Of a stretch of 5,951 nucleotides of DNA, positions 5,381 through 5,951 are shown in pieces. Position 1 is the first letter of the stretch. Every line of letters begins with the position of its first letter. The stretch is from Christiangramia sp. GTDB lineage: Bacteria; Bacteroidota; Bacteroidia; Flavobacteriales; Flavobacteriaceae. Both the position numbers and the translations under genes were made by a program. Under the pieces are notes generated by a model. The model saw only the letters and a list, made by a program, of their open reading frames with translations, ran no database searches and was not told the DNA's origin. The stretch is from positions 1-5,951 of the forward strand of contig JAGXII010000058.1 in NCBI GenBank assembly GCA_024635735.1, given 5' to 3'.

Positions 5381-5951
5381 TTATTTTTTATCTTTTTTAT
5401 TCTTTTTTTTAAGATCTTCTTTTTCCGAGGAACTTAAGGCATACCAAAATGGAAGAGCTACTAAGAACACCCCACCCAGGATATTTCCCAAAGCGGCTGG
5501 AATAAGGTTCCACCAAATAGCATTTTCCCAGCCTGGTCCATTACCAGTAGGCATTAGAAGTGAAAAATACCCCATATTGGCCGGACTGTGTTGAAAATTT
5601 GCCGCCACAAATAAACTAACAGCCAGGAAAACCGGGATATATTTACCTATAATTGTTTTTCCCATCATTGCAAAAACTGCAGCTATGCCCACCAGCCAGT
5701 TTCCAAATATGCCACTTACCACGGCCTGAAACCAAAATTGAAGGTCGTTTCCCCTATAATAATACATTTTCTTATGCACTATATGCTCCAGAGTGGCTGA
5801 AACCTCTGCTGGATATTCGTGGGCATAATTAATCCATAAGCCTACGAAATAGGCGCCAATCACATTTCCCAAAATAGCAATTCCCCAAAATCGTAAAGAT
5901 CCCAATGCCAGTTCTTTGGTATTGCAATCTAAAAGCGAAGCAGGTAAAACC
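5381..5951 (-). CDS. Formate/nitrite transporter (FNT) family channel, partial
   Basis: The frame runs off the right edge of the window, leaving 189 residues of the C-terminal two thirds; family members are usually about 260-300 residues. In visible numbering (residue 1 at 5950-5948) four membrane segments are clear: about 19-43, 70-96, 103-126 (broken helix) and 145-171. The signature is F-Q120-H121-S-P-A-N-M in the broken helix: FNT channels carry one central pore His here, preceded by Glu in FocA-type proteins, so Gln120 is a difference. Repeated G-N-x-x-G motifs match the family's internal repeat. The tail (176-189) is very lysine-rich. FNT pentamers in the inner membrane pass small monovalent anions such as formate, nitrite or hydrosulfide; which one cannot be told. 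It is the most upstream visible gene of the cluster, 19 bp before the thioredoxin-like gene. The true start lies outside the window. Confidence 0.92.
   Translation of the reverse strand, partial: VLPASLLDCNTKELALGSLRFWGIAILGNVIGAYFVGLWINYAHEYPAEVSATLEHIVHKKMYYYRGNDLQFWFQAVVSGIFGNWLVGIAAVFAMMGKTIIGKYIPVFLAVSLFVAANFQHSPANMGYFSLLMPTGNGPGWENAIWWNLIPAALGNILGGVFLVALPFWYALSSSEKEDLKKKNKKDKK

Noticed and set aside
5903..5905. TTG as the start codon of the FNT gene
   Set aside because: The frame stays open upstream to the window edge (reading L-P-A-S-L-L-D before it), and starting here would lose the first membrane segments that every FNT protein needs. The gene is partial, not short.

Overview
The window is AT-rich and looks like a member of the Bacteroidota, most likely a Flavobacteriaceae-type bacterium. 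The genes lack Shine-Dalgarno sequences and have A/T-rich leaders. One promoter candidate resembles the Bacteroidota -7 box (TAnnTTTG). The protein families (DinB proteins with a signal peptide, WCGD-type thioredoxins, AhpD-like proteins) suit that group. All convincing genes lie on the minus strand, so transcription runs from high to low coordinates. The lineage is inferred from style, not from a marker gene.

Layout from the right edge. Positions 5951-2831 hold a tight gene cluster: a formate/nitrite-transporter (FNT) family channel that enters from outside the window, a thioredoxin-fold protein with a CX5C motif, an AhpD-like carboxymuconolactone decarboxylase (CMD) family protein, and a class I FAD pyridine nucleotide-disulfide oxidoreductase of the MerA/Lpd type. 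Spacings are 19 bp, a 4-bp ATGA overlap and 9 bp, so this is almost certainly one operon. My reading, an inference, is an NAD(P)H -> flavoprotein -> dithiol protein -> AhpD-like peroxidase relay made together with a channel for a small anion (formate, nitrite or hydrosulfide). This is the most interesting unit here.

Positions 2830-1592 hold a previously uncalled 51-aa single-pass membrane protein candidate (2590-2745), a DinB-superfamily protein with a signal peptide (1972-2493), and a 380-bp gap (1592-1971) with no clear gene but a start-less open frame on the plus strand.

Positions 1591-134 hold an AraC-family regulator followed by a second, divergent CMD/AhpD-like protein. Between them is an imperfect 10-bp dyad next to a promoter-like box. 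The first 145 bp are a perfect 65-bp inverted repeat around a 15-nt centre, whose left arm starts at the window edge and carries the mirrored end of the CMD gene. This is either a genuine inverted duplication or, quite possibly, a fold-back artefact at a contig end.

No tRNA, rRNA, CRISPR array, insertion sequence or phage gene was seen.
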